DNA from: an uncultured Clostridia bacterium
Lineage (GTDB): Bacteria; Bacillota; Clostridia; Oscillospirales; CAG-272
Assembly: GCA_904502015.1 (NCBI GenBank)
Contig: CAJGEA010000037.1
Location: 1 to 11,873 of the forward strand
Reading direction: 5' to 3'
DNA: 11,873 nt
The first letter of the stretch is position 1; each line of letters begins with the position of its first letter. The notes under the pieces were generated by a model. That model did not search any database. It saw only the letters and a list, made by a program, of their open reading frames with translations, and was not told the DNA's origin. Shown piece by piece: positions 5,043 through 11,873 of the stretch. Made by a program: the position numbers and the translations under genes.

Positions 5043-6401
5043 TCAGAAAATACGCGCCGCGCCGACCGTACGGATGCGGAGATCAGAGGTGGCACCGCGG
5101 CCGAAGGCGGCATCCATGACGGTAGTGAACTCACCGACCAGCTCGGTGGGAACGAACGCCTGCACCGTACCTGCAAATCCGCCGCCGTGAACACGCCACG
5201 CGGCGCGCTTACCGCCCAGCACACGCTCACAGAGGCAGAGTGCCAGGGAAAGCCCCTGCTCGGACACGTTCGCGGTGGTATAAACATTCTGCAGGTAGCA
5301 GAAGGAGGATCGTCCCGAGGCGAGTACACCCTCAAAGAAGATATCCAGCGCCGCATCGCGGGCGGCAGTATCGGTTGCCTCCATAGCCGCGGTAATAGCC
5401 GCCTTCTGGTCAGCCACGCGGCGGTTCTCGGCATAGAAATGCAGGGCGCGTAGAACGGCGCGGTCGCCCACGCGCTCACGCAGAGTGGGGATGGCACCAA
5501 GCACGTCGGACTCGGGCACATCACGCAAAACGGCCTTGCCGAACGCAGCGGCAACCGCCTTCATCTCGGCGGGAACGGCGGCGTAATCGGCGGTGAGGTC
5601 GGCGTGGTTGCCTCCCGTATTGACAATGCAGAGATGGTAGCCTGCGGCGGTCATATCAAAGGGGAGCGGCGTGATGACGGGGGACGCGGGATCGGCAAAG
5701 TCGATAGCCACGATGCCGCCCACGGCGCAAGCAACCTGATCCATGAGTCCGCAGGGCTTGCCAAAGAACTGATTTTCGGCGTACTGCGCGAGCTTGGCAA
5801 TGGTGACGTTATCCACGCGACCGTTGTTGTAGAGGTGGGAGAGGATGGTGCCCACCATATCCTCAAACGCGGCGGACGAGGAAAGTCCCGAGCCGCGCAG
5901 GACGTCGGACGTGACGCAGGCATCGAAGCCGCCGACGGCGTATCCCGCGTCGGCAAGACCACGGCACATACCCGCGATGAGAGCGTTGGAGGTGCCGAAC
6001 TTGGCGCTATCGGGTTCGGTATAGGCGGAAATATCCACGACCTCCTCGTCGAAGCCGTTGCTGGCGAGGCGGATGATGGAATCCTCTCGGCGCGACGCCA
6101 CGCAGAGCATATCCAGGCTGATGGAGGCGGCGATGACACAGCCATGGTTATGGTCGGTGTGGTTGCCCGACAACTCACTGCGACCTGCGACGGTCAGGAG
6201 AACGACCTCGCGGTCCTCTCCGTAGGCAGCGGCAAAATTATGTACCAGCTCCAGCGCACGGGCCCGCTGGGCGGACGCACCGCCCGCACCGCCGAGGGCA
6301 TCCAGGGTGGTGTCCAGCTTGCCACCCTCCAGAGCGGCGATCAGATCCTTGACGGGAACGAAGGGGGTATCGGATACGGTGATGGGATGAACAGTACTCA
6401 T
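5043..6401 (-). CDS. galK: Galactokinase
   Basis: A 452-aa GHMP-family kinase that phosphorylates alpha-D-galactose at C1 with ATP, the first committed step of the Leloir pathway; it is cytoplasmic. The galactokinase signature appears as GRSELSGNHTDHNHG at residues 73-87. The ATP-binding motif is LRGSGLSSSAAFE (168-180). CGLMDQ at 217-222 carries the expected catalytic Asp221, and RVHGGGFAGTVQAF (403-416) is the third motif. It is longer than the common 390-aa form because of an N-terminal segment (1-60) seen in many clostridial versions. AAAGGAA lies 8 nt before the ATG and a strong promoter lies at 6466-6494. No galT or galE is visible, and it heads an operon with walJ and rlmH. Confidence 0.95.
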   Translation of the reverse strand: MSTVHPITVSDTPFVPVKDLIAALEGGKLDTTLDALGGAGGASAQRARALELVHNFAAAYGEDREVVLLTVAGRSELSGNHTDHNHGCVIAASISLDMLCVASRREDSIIRLASNGFDEEVVDISAYTEPDSAKFGTSNALIAGMCRGLADAGYAVGGFDACVTSDVLRGSGLSSSAAFEDMVGTILSHLYNNGRVDNVTIAKLAQYAENQFFGKPCGLMDQVACAVGGIVAIDFADPASPVITPLPFDMTAAGYHLCIVNTGGNHADLTADYAAVPAEMKAVAAAFGKAVLRDVPESDVLGAIPTLRERVGDRAVLRALHFYAENRRVADQKAAITAAMEATDTAARDAALDIFFEGVLASGRSSFCYLQNVYTTANVSEQGLSLALCLCERVLGGKRAAWRVHGGGFAGTVQAFVPTELVGEFTTVMDAAFGRGATSDLRIRTVGAARIF

Positions 6402-6465
6402 AGCAGGTTCCTTTCAATATGGGTATAATACAGATAAAATCCTACAAAATTACATTTGCCATTTT

Positions 6466-6494
6466 ATTATACCATATCCGCGCGGATTGTGCAA
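6466..6494 (-). promoter_or_regulatory. galK promoter
   Basis: On the minus strand TTGCAC (6494-6489), a 17-bp spacer and TATAAT (6471-6466), with TGG before the -10 (extended -10). Transcription would start near 6459, giving a leader of about 58 nt before the galK ATG. No other strong promoter is seen before rlmH, so this probably drives the whole operon. Confidence 0.85.
6476..6487. promoter_or_regulatory. Palindromic putative operator inside the galK promoter spacer
   Basis: ATCCGCGCGGAT is a 12-bp perfect palindrome lying wholly between the -35 and -10 of the galK promoter. A regulator bound here would block RNA polymerase. Its GC-rich core stands out in an AT-rich intergenic stretch. 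The regulator is unknown and none is encoded nearby. Confidence 0.5.
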
Positions 6495-6538
6495 CCGCTT
6501 CTTGTAAATTTTCTGTGGCGGTGCGATCGGAACACGTC

Positions 6539-6579
6539 AAAAGAACCGATCCGCGGCCAAGACGCGGATCGGTTCTTTT
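6539..6579. terminator. Bidirectional intrinsic terminator
   Basis: A perfect 17-bp inverted repeat (6539-6555 with 6563-6579) with a 7-nt loop starts with AAAA and ends with TTTT, so it can terminate on either strand. It lies 25 nt after the minus-strand leucine-rich-repeat gene and insulates the galK promoter from it. Confidence 0.9.
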
Positions 6580-6604
6580 ATATACGGTATTATGCGGTGC
6601 TAAA

Positions 6605-7333
6605 TCAGCTTGCGCGCAAAATCTCCGAGAGAGCGGGAGAGTCCATAAACGCGGATGCCGAGATGATGCAGGTATCCTCGGGCAGACGAAGATCGGTCAG
6701 GTGGCCGCACCAGGCAAAGGCGCAATCCTCAATCACGCGCAGCGTGGCAGGGAGAGTCAGCGTGACCAGCGAACCGCAGGCAGCAAACGCCGAGGTGCAG
6801 ATGCTCACAAGCTGCTCGGGCAGGCGGACGTGGACGAGCGCACTGCATCCCTCAAATGCGGAGGGAGAAAGCTCGGTCATACCGTTCGGCAGGGTGACAC
6901 TGCAAAGACGCTTGCAGTACGCAAAGGCATGAGAGCCTAGACTGACCGCGCCCGCCACGTGACCGAGGCGCAGCACGCGCAGGCACTCGCACCCCATAAA
7001 GGCGCGCTTGCCAATGTGCGTCAGGCGGCTGTTAATACCCACGCGCAGGTTGACAAGGGAGGTACAGTAGGCGAAGGCACGACTACCGATCTGCTCCAGC
7101 GTATCGGGCAGGACGACAGTGCGCACCGTGGTGCATCTCTCAAACGCACGCTCGCCCACCGCGACCACGGTACGACCGTCAGGCGCGCGGTCGGGGATGA
7201 ACAGCGTGGCGGGATCCGCCAGCATACTGCCCGTAATCTCGCAGGTATCGGCGGACAGGGGCGCGTAGGAAAACGCGGAATCAAAAGTGCCGTTCGAGTG
7301 ATCGGTATTGAAGGTGCAGGTAACGTACGTCAT
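6605..7333 (-). CDS. BspA-like leucine-rich-repeat protein, no signal peptide
   Basis: A 242-aa protein made mostly of LRR_5 (BspA/Treponema-type) repeats. Eight copies of an AF..C..L..v.LP unit start near residues 63, 87, 111, 137, 159, 183, 205 and 228, spaced 22-26 residues. A cysteine sits at the same place in seven of the eight (67, 90, 115, 140, 163, 186, 209). Residues 1-55 form a short beta-like N-terminal cap. Such repeats bind proteins or glycans and are usually on secreted proteins. Here no signal peptide, anchor or membrane helix is present, so it is probably cytoplasmic. The frame stays open 75 codons further upstream, but the ATG at 7333 has AAGGAAGG just before it, and the upstream part lacks protein-like composition. 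Confidence 0.85.
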   Translation of the reverse strand: MTYVTCTFNTDHSNGTFDSAFSYAPLSADTCEITGSMLADPATLFIPDRAPDGRTVVAVGERAFERCTTVRTVVLPDTLEQIGSRAFAYCTSLVNLRVGINSRLTHIGKRAFMGCECLRVLRLGHVAGAVSLGSHAFAYCKRLCSVTLPNGMTELSPSAFEGCSALVHVRLPEQLVSICTSAFAACGSLVTLTLPATLRVIEDCAFAWCGHLTDLRLPEDTCIISASAFMDSPALSEILRAS

Positions 7334-7517
7334 ATATGCCTTCCTTTCCGCGGCCATGCCGCAGGTGCGTATCCGCCGTTGGCGGTTTTCTGCAGGATCT
7401 CCCCCGCTTCTCCTTCGGGCTTGTCCTTCTGCCCGATTCGGGCAGGACACGGGGGGATGCGACGGCAAGCGCGAGGGTGTGACCTCACTCGGCTTGGCTC
7501 CGTCCTTTTTTCTCTGT
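7334..7517 (-). promoter_or_regulatory. Long GC-rich structured 5' leader of the LRR gene
   Basis: About 184 nt separate the predicted transcription start from the LRR ATG. The RNA can form a nested structure. Arms CGGGGG/CCCCCG (7455-7450 in + coordinates with 7406-7401) enclose a CTGCCCGA/TCGGGCAG hairpin (7429-7445) extended by GTCC/GGAC. A separate CCGCC-AAC-GGCGG hairpin (7373-7385) is nearer the gene. I do not recognise a known riboswitch. On the + strand the last hairpin is followed by TTTTC and might act as a terminator. Confidence 0.4.
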
Positions 7518-7523
7518 GGCCCT

Positions 7524-7552
7524 ATTATAGCACACATTTTTCCGAAATGTGC
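7524..7552 (-). promoter_or_regulatory. Probable promoter of the LRR gene
   Basis: The minus strand has TATAAT (7529-7524) preceded by TGC, an extended -10. The -35 region (GCACAT at 7552-7547) is poor. A 7-bp inverted repeat, CACATTT (7533-7539) and AAATGTG (7545-7551), fills the spacer and the -35 and may bind a regulator or replace the weak -35. Confidence 0.6.
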
Positions 7553-7612
7553 GAACAAATTGTAAACAATTTACTGTTTTTCTCAATTTTTGTTCCTGTT
7601 TTGGAGTTATTT

Positions 7613-7638
7613 GTCGAACCAACAACACGTTTTTCGAC
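7613..7638. promoter_or_regulatory. Inverted repeat in the divergent intergenic region
   Basis: GTCGAA (7613-7618) and TTCGAC (7633-7638) are separated by 14 bp, putting half-site centres two helical turns apart. It lies between the divergent LRR and glycoside-hydrolase promoters and could be an operator for either. Six-base arms can arise by chance. Confidence 0.3.
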
Positions 7639-7776
7639 CAGTTATCACATATTATTGCCATTTTCGGAACGAGCCGACAGCGTGCCCCGAGCAAAAAACG
7701 GCGTTTTTTCGTCTTGAAAGAATGAACTTTCTACAATGCGTATCCTATAAATTGTCCAAAAAACCGCTCCCACCTA

Positions 7777-7805
7777 TTGCATTTGATGCCACATTTTGTT
7801 ATAAT
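7777..7805 (+). promoter_or_regulatory. Promoter of the glycoside-hydrolase gene
   Basis: TTGCAT (7777-7782), a 17-bp spacer and TATAAT (7800-7805) with TGT before it (extended -10). Transcription would start near 7812. The leader of about 98 nt contains an ACCGCC/GGCGGT inverted repeat (7817-7822 with 7845-7850). Confidence 0.88.
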
Positions 7806-7909
7806 GTCAGGTGAGAACCGCCTCCTACTTTTCCGCAGAATTGGGGCGGTATTACAAACGATTCCATTTTCGGTTTGGCCGTCTTCGCACGGCAGAGAGG
7901 AGCAACCGC

Positions 7910-10900
7910 ATGAGTAAACAGAACATTAAAAATGAATTTTTAAACCCCTCGGTCGCATGGCGAGGCAAGCCCTTCTGGTCCTGGAACGGCGAGCTGCGCG
8001 GCGAGGAGCTGGTGCGTCAGGCGCACATCATGAAGGAGATGGGACTGGGCGGCTACTTCATGCACTCCCGCGCGGGCCTTATTACCGAGTACCTCGGTGA
8101 CGAGTGGTTCGACCTCATCAACGAGGTCGCCGATGCCGCCGAGGCCGACGGCATGGAGGCGTGGCTGTACGATGAGGACCGCTGGCCCTCGGGCTCAGCG
8201 GGCGGTAAGGTGACCGTCGATCCTCAGTACCGCATGAAGTCGCTCTATGTCTTCGAGTCTGCCCCCGACAAGGTGGATTGGAATGGTGAATCCATTGCGC
8301 TCTACGTCGCCAAAATCGACGGTATCAATCTCTACACCTATAAGGAGCTGGACACCGCCCCCATCGCCTGCCGCAAGTGCGCCGCTCGCGCCGCCAAGGC
8401 CGCCGTGGAGGAGCTTGCGGACGCCGCCGCGAACGAGCCGGGTGAATGGAAGGCCCTGCGCTTTGCCATCGTGCCCGACCCCTGCAACTCCAACTACAAC
8501 GGCACCACCTACATCGACACCATGAGCCGCAAGGCCACCGATAAGTTCATCGAGATGACCCACGAGGAATACAAGAAGCGCTGCGGCGAACGCCTCGGCA
8601 AGAGCATCAAGGGCATCTTCACCGACGAACCTCACCGAGGCCACTGCTTTGACAACCGCTCCGAAAAGGACGGCGTCATCTCCTGCGCCACCTGCTGGAC
8701 CGATGATATTTTTGAAGAATTTGAGAAGAGATACGGCTTTGCCTGCCGTCCCACCCTGCCCGAGCTGTTCTATCGAATGAGCGGTGAGAAGGTAGCCCCC
8801 GTCAAGCTCCACTACATCGACCTTGCCAACCATCTCTTCATTGAGCGCTTCGCAAAGCCCATCAATGATTGGTGCGAGGCGAACGGCATCGTATTCACGG
8901 GCCACGTCCTCCACGAGGACAGCCTGATGAACCAGACCGTGCCTGACGGCTCGTTGATGCGCTTCTACGAGTACATGGGCGCCCCCGGCATTGACTGCCT
9001 GACTGAGCACAACCGCTGCTACTGGATCGTCAAGCAACTCGCCTCGGCCACTCGTCAGCTCGGCAAGAAGTGGCTGCTCTCCGAGCTCTACGGCTGCACG
9101 GGCTGGCAGTTCAACTTCAAGTCCCACAAAGCGGTAGGTGACTGGCAGGCACTGTTCGGCATCAACCTCCGCTGCCACCATCTGTCGTGGTACACCATGG
9201 AGGGCGAGTCCAAGCGTGACTACCCCGCCTCCATTCTGCACCAGTCCCCCTGGTACAAGGACTACGCTAAGGTCGAGGACTATTTCGCACGCTTCGGCAT
9301 GGTGATGTCCGAGGGCGCGCCCGTCTGCGACGTGCTCCTGCTCAACCCCATTGAATCGGTTTGGTGCCAGGCGTACGCAGGCTGGGCCTCCTGGATCTTC
9401 AACACCTCGGCTGACGTTGCCCCCTACGAGCAGCGCTACACCCAGCTCTTCCACATGCTGACCGATAATCAGATCGACTTCGACTACGGCGAGGAGGAGA
9501 TGATGTCCCGCATGGCCTCGGTCGAGGTAGGCGCCGACGGCACACCCGTTCTGCGCGTGGGTGAGGCTACCTACCGCACCGTTATCGTTTCCAATATGCT
9601 GACCATCCGTCCCACCACTCTCGCACTTCTGCGCGACTTCATGGCCAAGGGCGGTAAGGTGATCTTTGCGGGTGACGCTCCCGCCTACGTCAACGCCGTT
9701 GCCTCCGACGAGCCCGCCAAGCTGGCCGAGAGCCAAAACGCCGTACGAATTGAGCTGTCCGAGGAGTCGCTGGTTTCCGCCGTTCGCACGCTGACCGATG
9801 CATCCGTCTCGGTCGTGGGCGAGGACGGTGACCCCGAAAAGGCCGTCTTTGCTCAGGTGCGCAAGAATTTCAACGGCGACGGCTACGCCGTTGTGATCCT
9901 CAATACCGACAGACAAAACCCCCGCAACAATCTGACCCTCAAGCTCGCCGTTCCCGCAGGCTATACGGTGCAGGAATGGAATCTGGAAACGGGCGAGCGC
10001 TACGATGCCTCCGCCCTGTCCTTCCACGTGGGCGGCGAGATGTGCATCGCCACCGAGCTGGATGCCGCAGGCACCCGTTGCTTCGTTCTGACCAAGGAAT
10101 CCGAGGAGCTTCCCGCCGTGACCGCCTACGGCACGGTGGCCGATGCGACCGTCACGGGCGAGTTTGACTACACCGCCGACGAGCAAAACGTCTGCGTTCT
10201 GGACTTCGCCAAGTGGCGTTGGGCGGGCAAGGAGTGGCAGGAGGAGCAGGAGGTTCTGCGCGTGGACCGCGCCGTCCGCTCCGACGTGGGCATTGAGCAC
10301 CGCGGCGGCGAGATGCTGCAGCCCTGGTACGCCAAGCTCCACTACACTCAGCAGTACGGCGAGCTGGAGCTGGAGTACGAGTTCTTCATTGACGTGCTTC
10401 CCGAGGGTGACGTATACCTCGCGGGCGAGCGTCCCGAGCTGTGCCATTACAGCATCAACGGCATTGCGCTGACCTCCACCGACATCAACGATTTCTGGGT
10501 AGACGATTGCTTCAAGCGCATGCACGTGCCCGCAGGCGCGCTGGTCAAGGGTCGCAACGTGGTGACCATGACCGTCAACTTCATGCGCACCACCAACATC
10601 GAGGCGCTCTACCTCATCGGTAACTTCGGCGTGTCGCTGGACGGCAACCGCCGCACCCTGGTCAAGATGCCCGAGAAGATCGGCTGTGAGAATCTGGATC
10701 GCTACGATCTTCCCTTCTACACGGGTTACATGACCTACCACCTCACCCCCGAGCAGTACGCGGGCGTTCTGGGGGATGCCGCCGACACGGCTGACCGCAT
10801 CGTGCTTTCCCCCGCCTCCTTCACGGGTGGCTGCGTGAAGGTCACCGCCCTCGGCAAGACCACTGTCCTCGGCTGGGATCCCTACGAGGCCGACGTGACC

Positions 10901-11107
10901 GAGGCTTACCGCGCAGGCGCGCCCATTGACGTGACCGTTGTGGGCACTCGCCGCAACGTGTTCGGTCCGCTCCATCAGATCCCCGCGCTGGACGGCTGCT
11001 ACGGCCCCGGCAACTTCGTGACGAGCGGCGATTACTGGACCGACAACTACAGCCTGCTGGACAGCGCGCTGACGGGTATCGTATTCAAGGCACAGAAGGC
11101 GCTCTAA
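7910..11107 (+). CDS. GH106-like (alpha-L-rhamnosidase-type) glycoside hydrolase
   Basis: A 1065-aa multidomain protein. The N-terminal catalytic part has PFWSWNGEL, then MKEMGLGGYFMHSRAGLITEYLG and the hallmark YDEDRWPSGSAGG near residue 87. Two candidate acid residues lie in FTDEPH (Glu240) and LLSELYG (Glu392). A middle Rossmann-like segment (VIVSNMLTIRPTTLALLRDFMAKGGKVIFAGDAP) and C-terminal beta-sandwich, galactose-binding-like regions (around ELEYEFFIDVLPEGDVYLAGE) follow. This order matches Glyco_hydro_106-type enzymes, which release L-rhamnose from plant or microbial glycans; the exact sugar is uncertain. It has no signal peptide, so it should act on imported oligosaccharides. The ATG has AGGAG 7 nt upstream. 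An in-frame GTG at 7811 lies at the predicted transcription start and is rejected. Confidence 0.82.
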   Translation: MSKQNIKNEFLNPSVAWRGKPFWSWNGELRGEELVRQAHIMKEMGLGGYFMHSRAGLITEYLGDEWFDLINEVADAAEADGMEAWLYDEDRWPSGSAGGKVTVDPQYRMKSLYVFESAPDKVDWNGESIALYVAKIDGINLYTYKELDTAPIACRKCAARAAKAAVEELADAAANEPGEWKALRFAIVPDPCNSNYNGTTYIDTMSRKATDKFIEMTHEEYKKRCGERLGKSIKGIFTDEPHRGHCFDNRSEKDGVISCATCWTDDIFEEFEKRYGFACRPTLPELFYRMSGEKVAPVKLHYIDLANHLFIERFAKPINDWCEANGIVFTGHVLHEDSLMNQTVPDGSLMRFYEYMGAPGIDCLTEHNRCYWIVKQLASATRQLGKKWLLSELYGCTGWQFNFKSHKAVGDWQALFGINLRCHHLSWYTMEGESKRDYPASILHQSPWYKDYAKVEDYFARFGMVMSEGAPVCDVLLLNPIESVWCQAYAGWASWIFNTSADVAPYEQRYTQLFHMLTDNQIDFDYGEEEMMSRMASVEVGADGTPVLRVGEATYRTVIVSNMLTIRPTTLALLRDFMAKGGKVIFAGDAPAYVNAVASDEPAKLAESQNAVRIELSEESLVSAVRTLTDASVSVVGEDGDPEKAVFAQVRKNFNGDGYAVVILNTDRQNPRNNLTLKLAVPAGYTVQEWNLETGERYDASALSFHVGGEMCIATELDAAGTRCFVLTKESEELPAVTAYGTVADATVTGEFDYTADEQNVCVLDFAKWRWAGKEWQEEQEVLRVDRAVRSDVGIEHRGGEMLQPWYAKLHYTQQYGELELEYEFFIDVLPEGDVYLAGERPELCHYSINGIALTSTDINDFWVDDCFKRMHVPAGALVKGRNVVTMTVNFMRTTNIEALYLIGNFGVSLDGNRRTLVKMPEKIGCENLDRYDLPFYTGYMTYHLTPEQYAGVLGDAADTADRIVLSPASFTGGCVKVTALGKTTVLGWDPYEADVTEAYRAGAPIDVTVVGTRRNVFGPLHQIPALDGCYGPGNFVTSGDYWTDNYSLLDSALTGIVFKAQKAL

Positions 11108-11118
11108 TATAGGAATAC

Positions 11119-11236
11119 AATTTGTCAGGGGGTGTCCCCCCTGGCAGGCGTTCAAATTTGGATTTATCGAGGAGCGGGCACGCAGGGGTTTCACCCCTGC
11201 ACCCCACCAGAAACCCTTTTGAAAAAGGGTTTCTGG
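11119..11236. repeat. Cluster of three hairpin repeats after the glycoside hydrolase
   Basis: There are three successive inverted repeats. The first has CAGGGGG (11126-11132) with CCCCCTG (11137-11143), enclosed by AATTTG/CAAATT. The second is GCAGGGG/CCCCTGC (11182-11200, 5-nt loop). The third is CCAGAAACCCTTTT (11207-11220) with AAAAGGGTTTCTGG (11223-11236). The layout (G/C-run hairpin, CCCCTGCACCCC, then a CCAGAAACC hairpin) resembles multi-copy intergenic repeats of gut Clostridia that I recall. The first or last stem probably also terminates the glycoside-hydrolase transcript. Confidence 0.65.
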
Positions 11237-11312
11237 ACTTCCTAAAACTTTAAAAATTTATATCTTACAATGGTTTTTAGCAATATATTTTTGAAGTTTC
11301 TTGAGGGGGCTC

Positions 11313-11340
11313 GGGGGAACTTCTTGCAAGAAGTTCCCCC
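11313..11340. repeat. 28-bp perfect palindrome
   Basis: GGGGGAACTTCTTG (11313-11326) is followed immediately by its exact reverse complement (11327-11340), with no spacer. It lies in a non-coding stretch 95 nt before the phosphodiesterase gene. It probably belongs to the same family of dispersed palindromic repeats as the preceding cluster, and could cause termination or form a cruciform. Confidence 0.75.
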
Positions 11341-11435
11341 GGTCGTTCTCCCTGATAAACCCCAATTTGACGCGTGGTGAATCGTTACATTTGCTATTTT
11401 GGATTCCAAAGAATACGAATAGGAGGAATCTCCCT

Positions 11436-11873
11436 ATGAACACCATCAAATTTGACAACCGAACCACCCAAATGGTCGCGCACCGCGGCGTGAGCGGTCT
11501 CGAGCGTGAGAACACCGCGGCGGCATTTGTCGCCGCAGGTAACCGCTCGTATTTTGGCGTGGAAACCGATATTTACCGCACGGCGGACGGTCGTTTCGTG
11601 GTCAACCACGACGGAAATGCCGCGCGCGTGGGCGGTGTGGATATCGCCATGGAAGGCGCCGCGTGGGAGGATCTGTGTGGCATCGTGCTGTACGACATGG
11701 ACGGCACCAAGGATCGCCTGGATCTGCGCTTGCCCAGCCTCGAGAACTACGTCAGCATCTGCAAGCGGTACGACAAGGTCTGCGTGCTGGAGCTCAAGAG
11801 CGTGTTTACCGCCGAGGAGACCGCCGCCATCGTGGATATTTGCCGCAGGTACGAGTATCTTGACCGCGTGATC
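11436..11873 (+). CDS. Glycerophosphodiester phosphodiesterase, N-terminal part (cut by window end)
   Basis: The first 146 codons of a GDPD-family enzyme, which hydrolyses glycerophosphodiesters to glycerol-3-phosphate and an alcohol. AHRG (residues 15-18), ENT (25-27), the metal ligands E43 and D45 in VETDIY, HD at 58-59, LPSLENY and LELKS all appear in family order. It has no signal peptide, so it is a UgpQ-like cytoplasmic form. AGGAGG at 11421-11426 is 9 nt before the ATG. TTGACG at 11367-11372 could be a -35, but no convincing -10 follows. The C-terminal part lies outside the window. Confidence 0.92.
   Translation, partial: MNTIKFDNRTTQMVAHRGVSGLERENTAAAFVAAGNRSYFGVETDIYRTADGRFVVNHDGNAARVGGVDIAMEGAAWEDLCGIVLYDMDGTKDRLDLRLPSLENYVSICKRYDKVCVLELKSVFTAEETAAIVDICRRYEYLDRVI

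Noticed and set aside
5088..5100. GGTGGCACCGCGG, identical to the T-box antiterminator consensus on the + strand
   Set aside because: It lies inside the galK coding region on the opposite strand, with no specifier loop, terminator or downstream aminoacyl gene in that direction. It is chance.
5604..6428. 274-codon + strand frame opposite galK, and a 316-codon one (3660-4610) opposite walJ
   Set aside because: Both are antisense shadows with no family motif or ribosome binding site, opposite genes with unmistakable motifs.
7334..7558. Extended start of the LRR protein at 7558
   Set aside because: The extension crosses the predicted promoter and folded leader and looks like translated non-coding DNA; ATG at 7333 has a strong ribosome binding site.
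7693..7709. A6-CGGCG-T6 palindrome as a terminator
   Set aside because: The stem is nearly all A-T with a one-base centre; it is too weak, and no gene ends there.
7811..7909. N-terminal extension of the glycoside hydrolase from an in-frame GTG
   Set aside because: It begins at the predicted transcription start with no ribosome binding site and adds a basic, non-family sequence; ATG at 7910 has AGGAG at 7 nt.
8195..11194. Open frame of 999 codons on the minus strand opposite the glycoside hydrolase
   Set aside because: It is a shadow caused by GC-rich third-position codon use. The translation is low-complexity (G, V, A, H rich) with no motif, while the + strand frame has clear family motifs, a promoter and a ribosome binding site.
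1..11873. CRISPR array, tRNA or rRNA genes
   Set aside because: No regularly spaced direct repeats, cloverleaf-like segments or rRNA motifs were found on either strand by eye.

Overview
The window looks like chromosome from an uncultured gut-type Clostridia (Oscillospiraceae-like Bacillota). This is inferred from strong AGGAGG-type ribosome binding sites, TTGNNN-17-TATAAT promoters, a WalJ-RlmH pair, a Gram-positive-type galactokinase, BspA-like leucine-rich repeats and many-palindrome intergenic repeats. I ran no database search; family calls rest on motifs I recognise.

Left part (1 to about 2635) is visibly AT-richer than the rest and reads as accessory DNA, all on the + strand. It holds the C-terminal remnant of an IS110-type transposase with an internal stop. 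Next is a compact cassette of three very small genes joined by identical 8-nt start/stop overlaps; the third (DUF4160-like) carries a stop at codon 4. After a clear terminator and a non-coding stretch comes a 278-aa protein with a uracil-DNA-glycosylase-like layout. A 20-bp hairpin ends this part.

Middle part (2645 to 6494) is a GC-richer minus-strand gene run. In transcription order it is galK, a three-helix membrane protein, a WalJ-type metallo-hydrolase, rlmH (4-nt overlap with walJ), then a 90-190 nt leader with strong RNA structure and a T7 intrinsic terminator, and finally a small thioredoxin-fold protein. The galK promoter has a 12-bp perfect palindrome in its spacer, a likely operator.

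Right part (6539 to 11873): a minus-strand leucine-rich-repeat protein with a structured GC-rich leader lies divergent from a 1065-aa GH106-like glycoside hydrolase on the + strand, which has its own strong promoter. A cluster of hairpin repeats follows, including a 28-bp perfect palindrome, and then the start of a glycerophosphodiester phosphodiesterase cut off by the window end. The carbohydrate genes (galactokinase, GH106-like enzyme) fit a glycan-using gut anaerobe.

The most interesting items are the structured leader/attenuator before the thioredoxin gene (3025-3180), the three-gene overlapping cassette (703-1484) with its early stop, and the glycosylase-like gene in the accessory segment.
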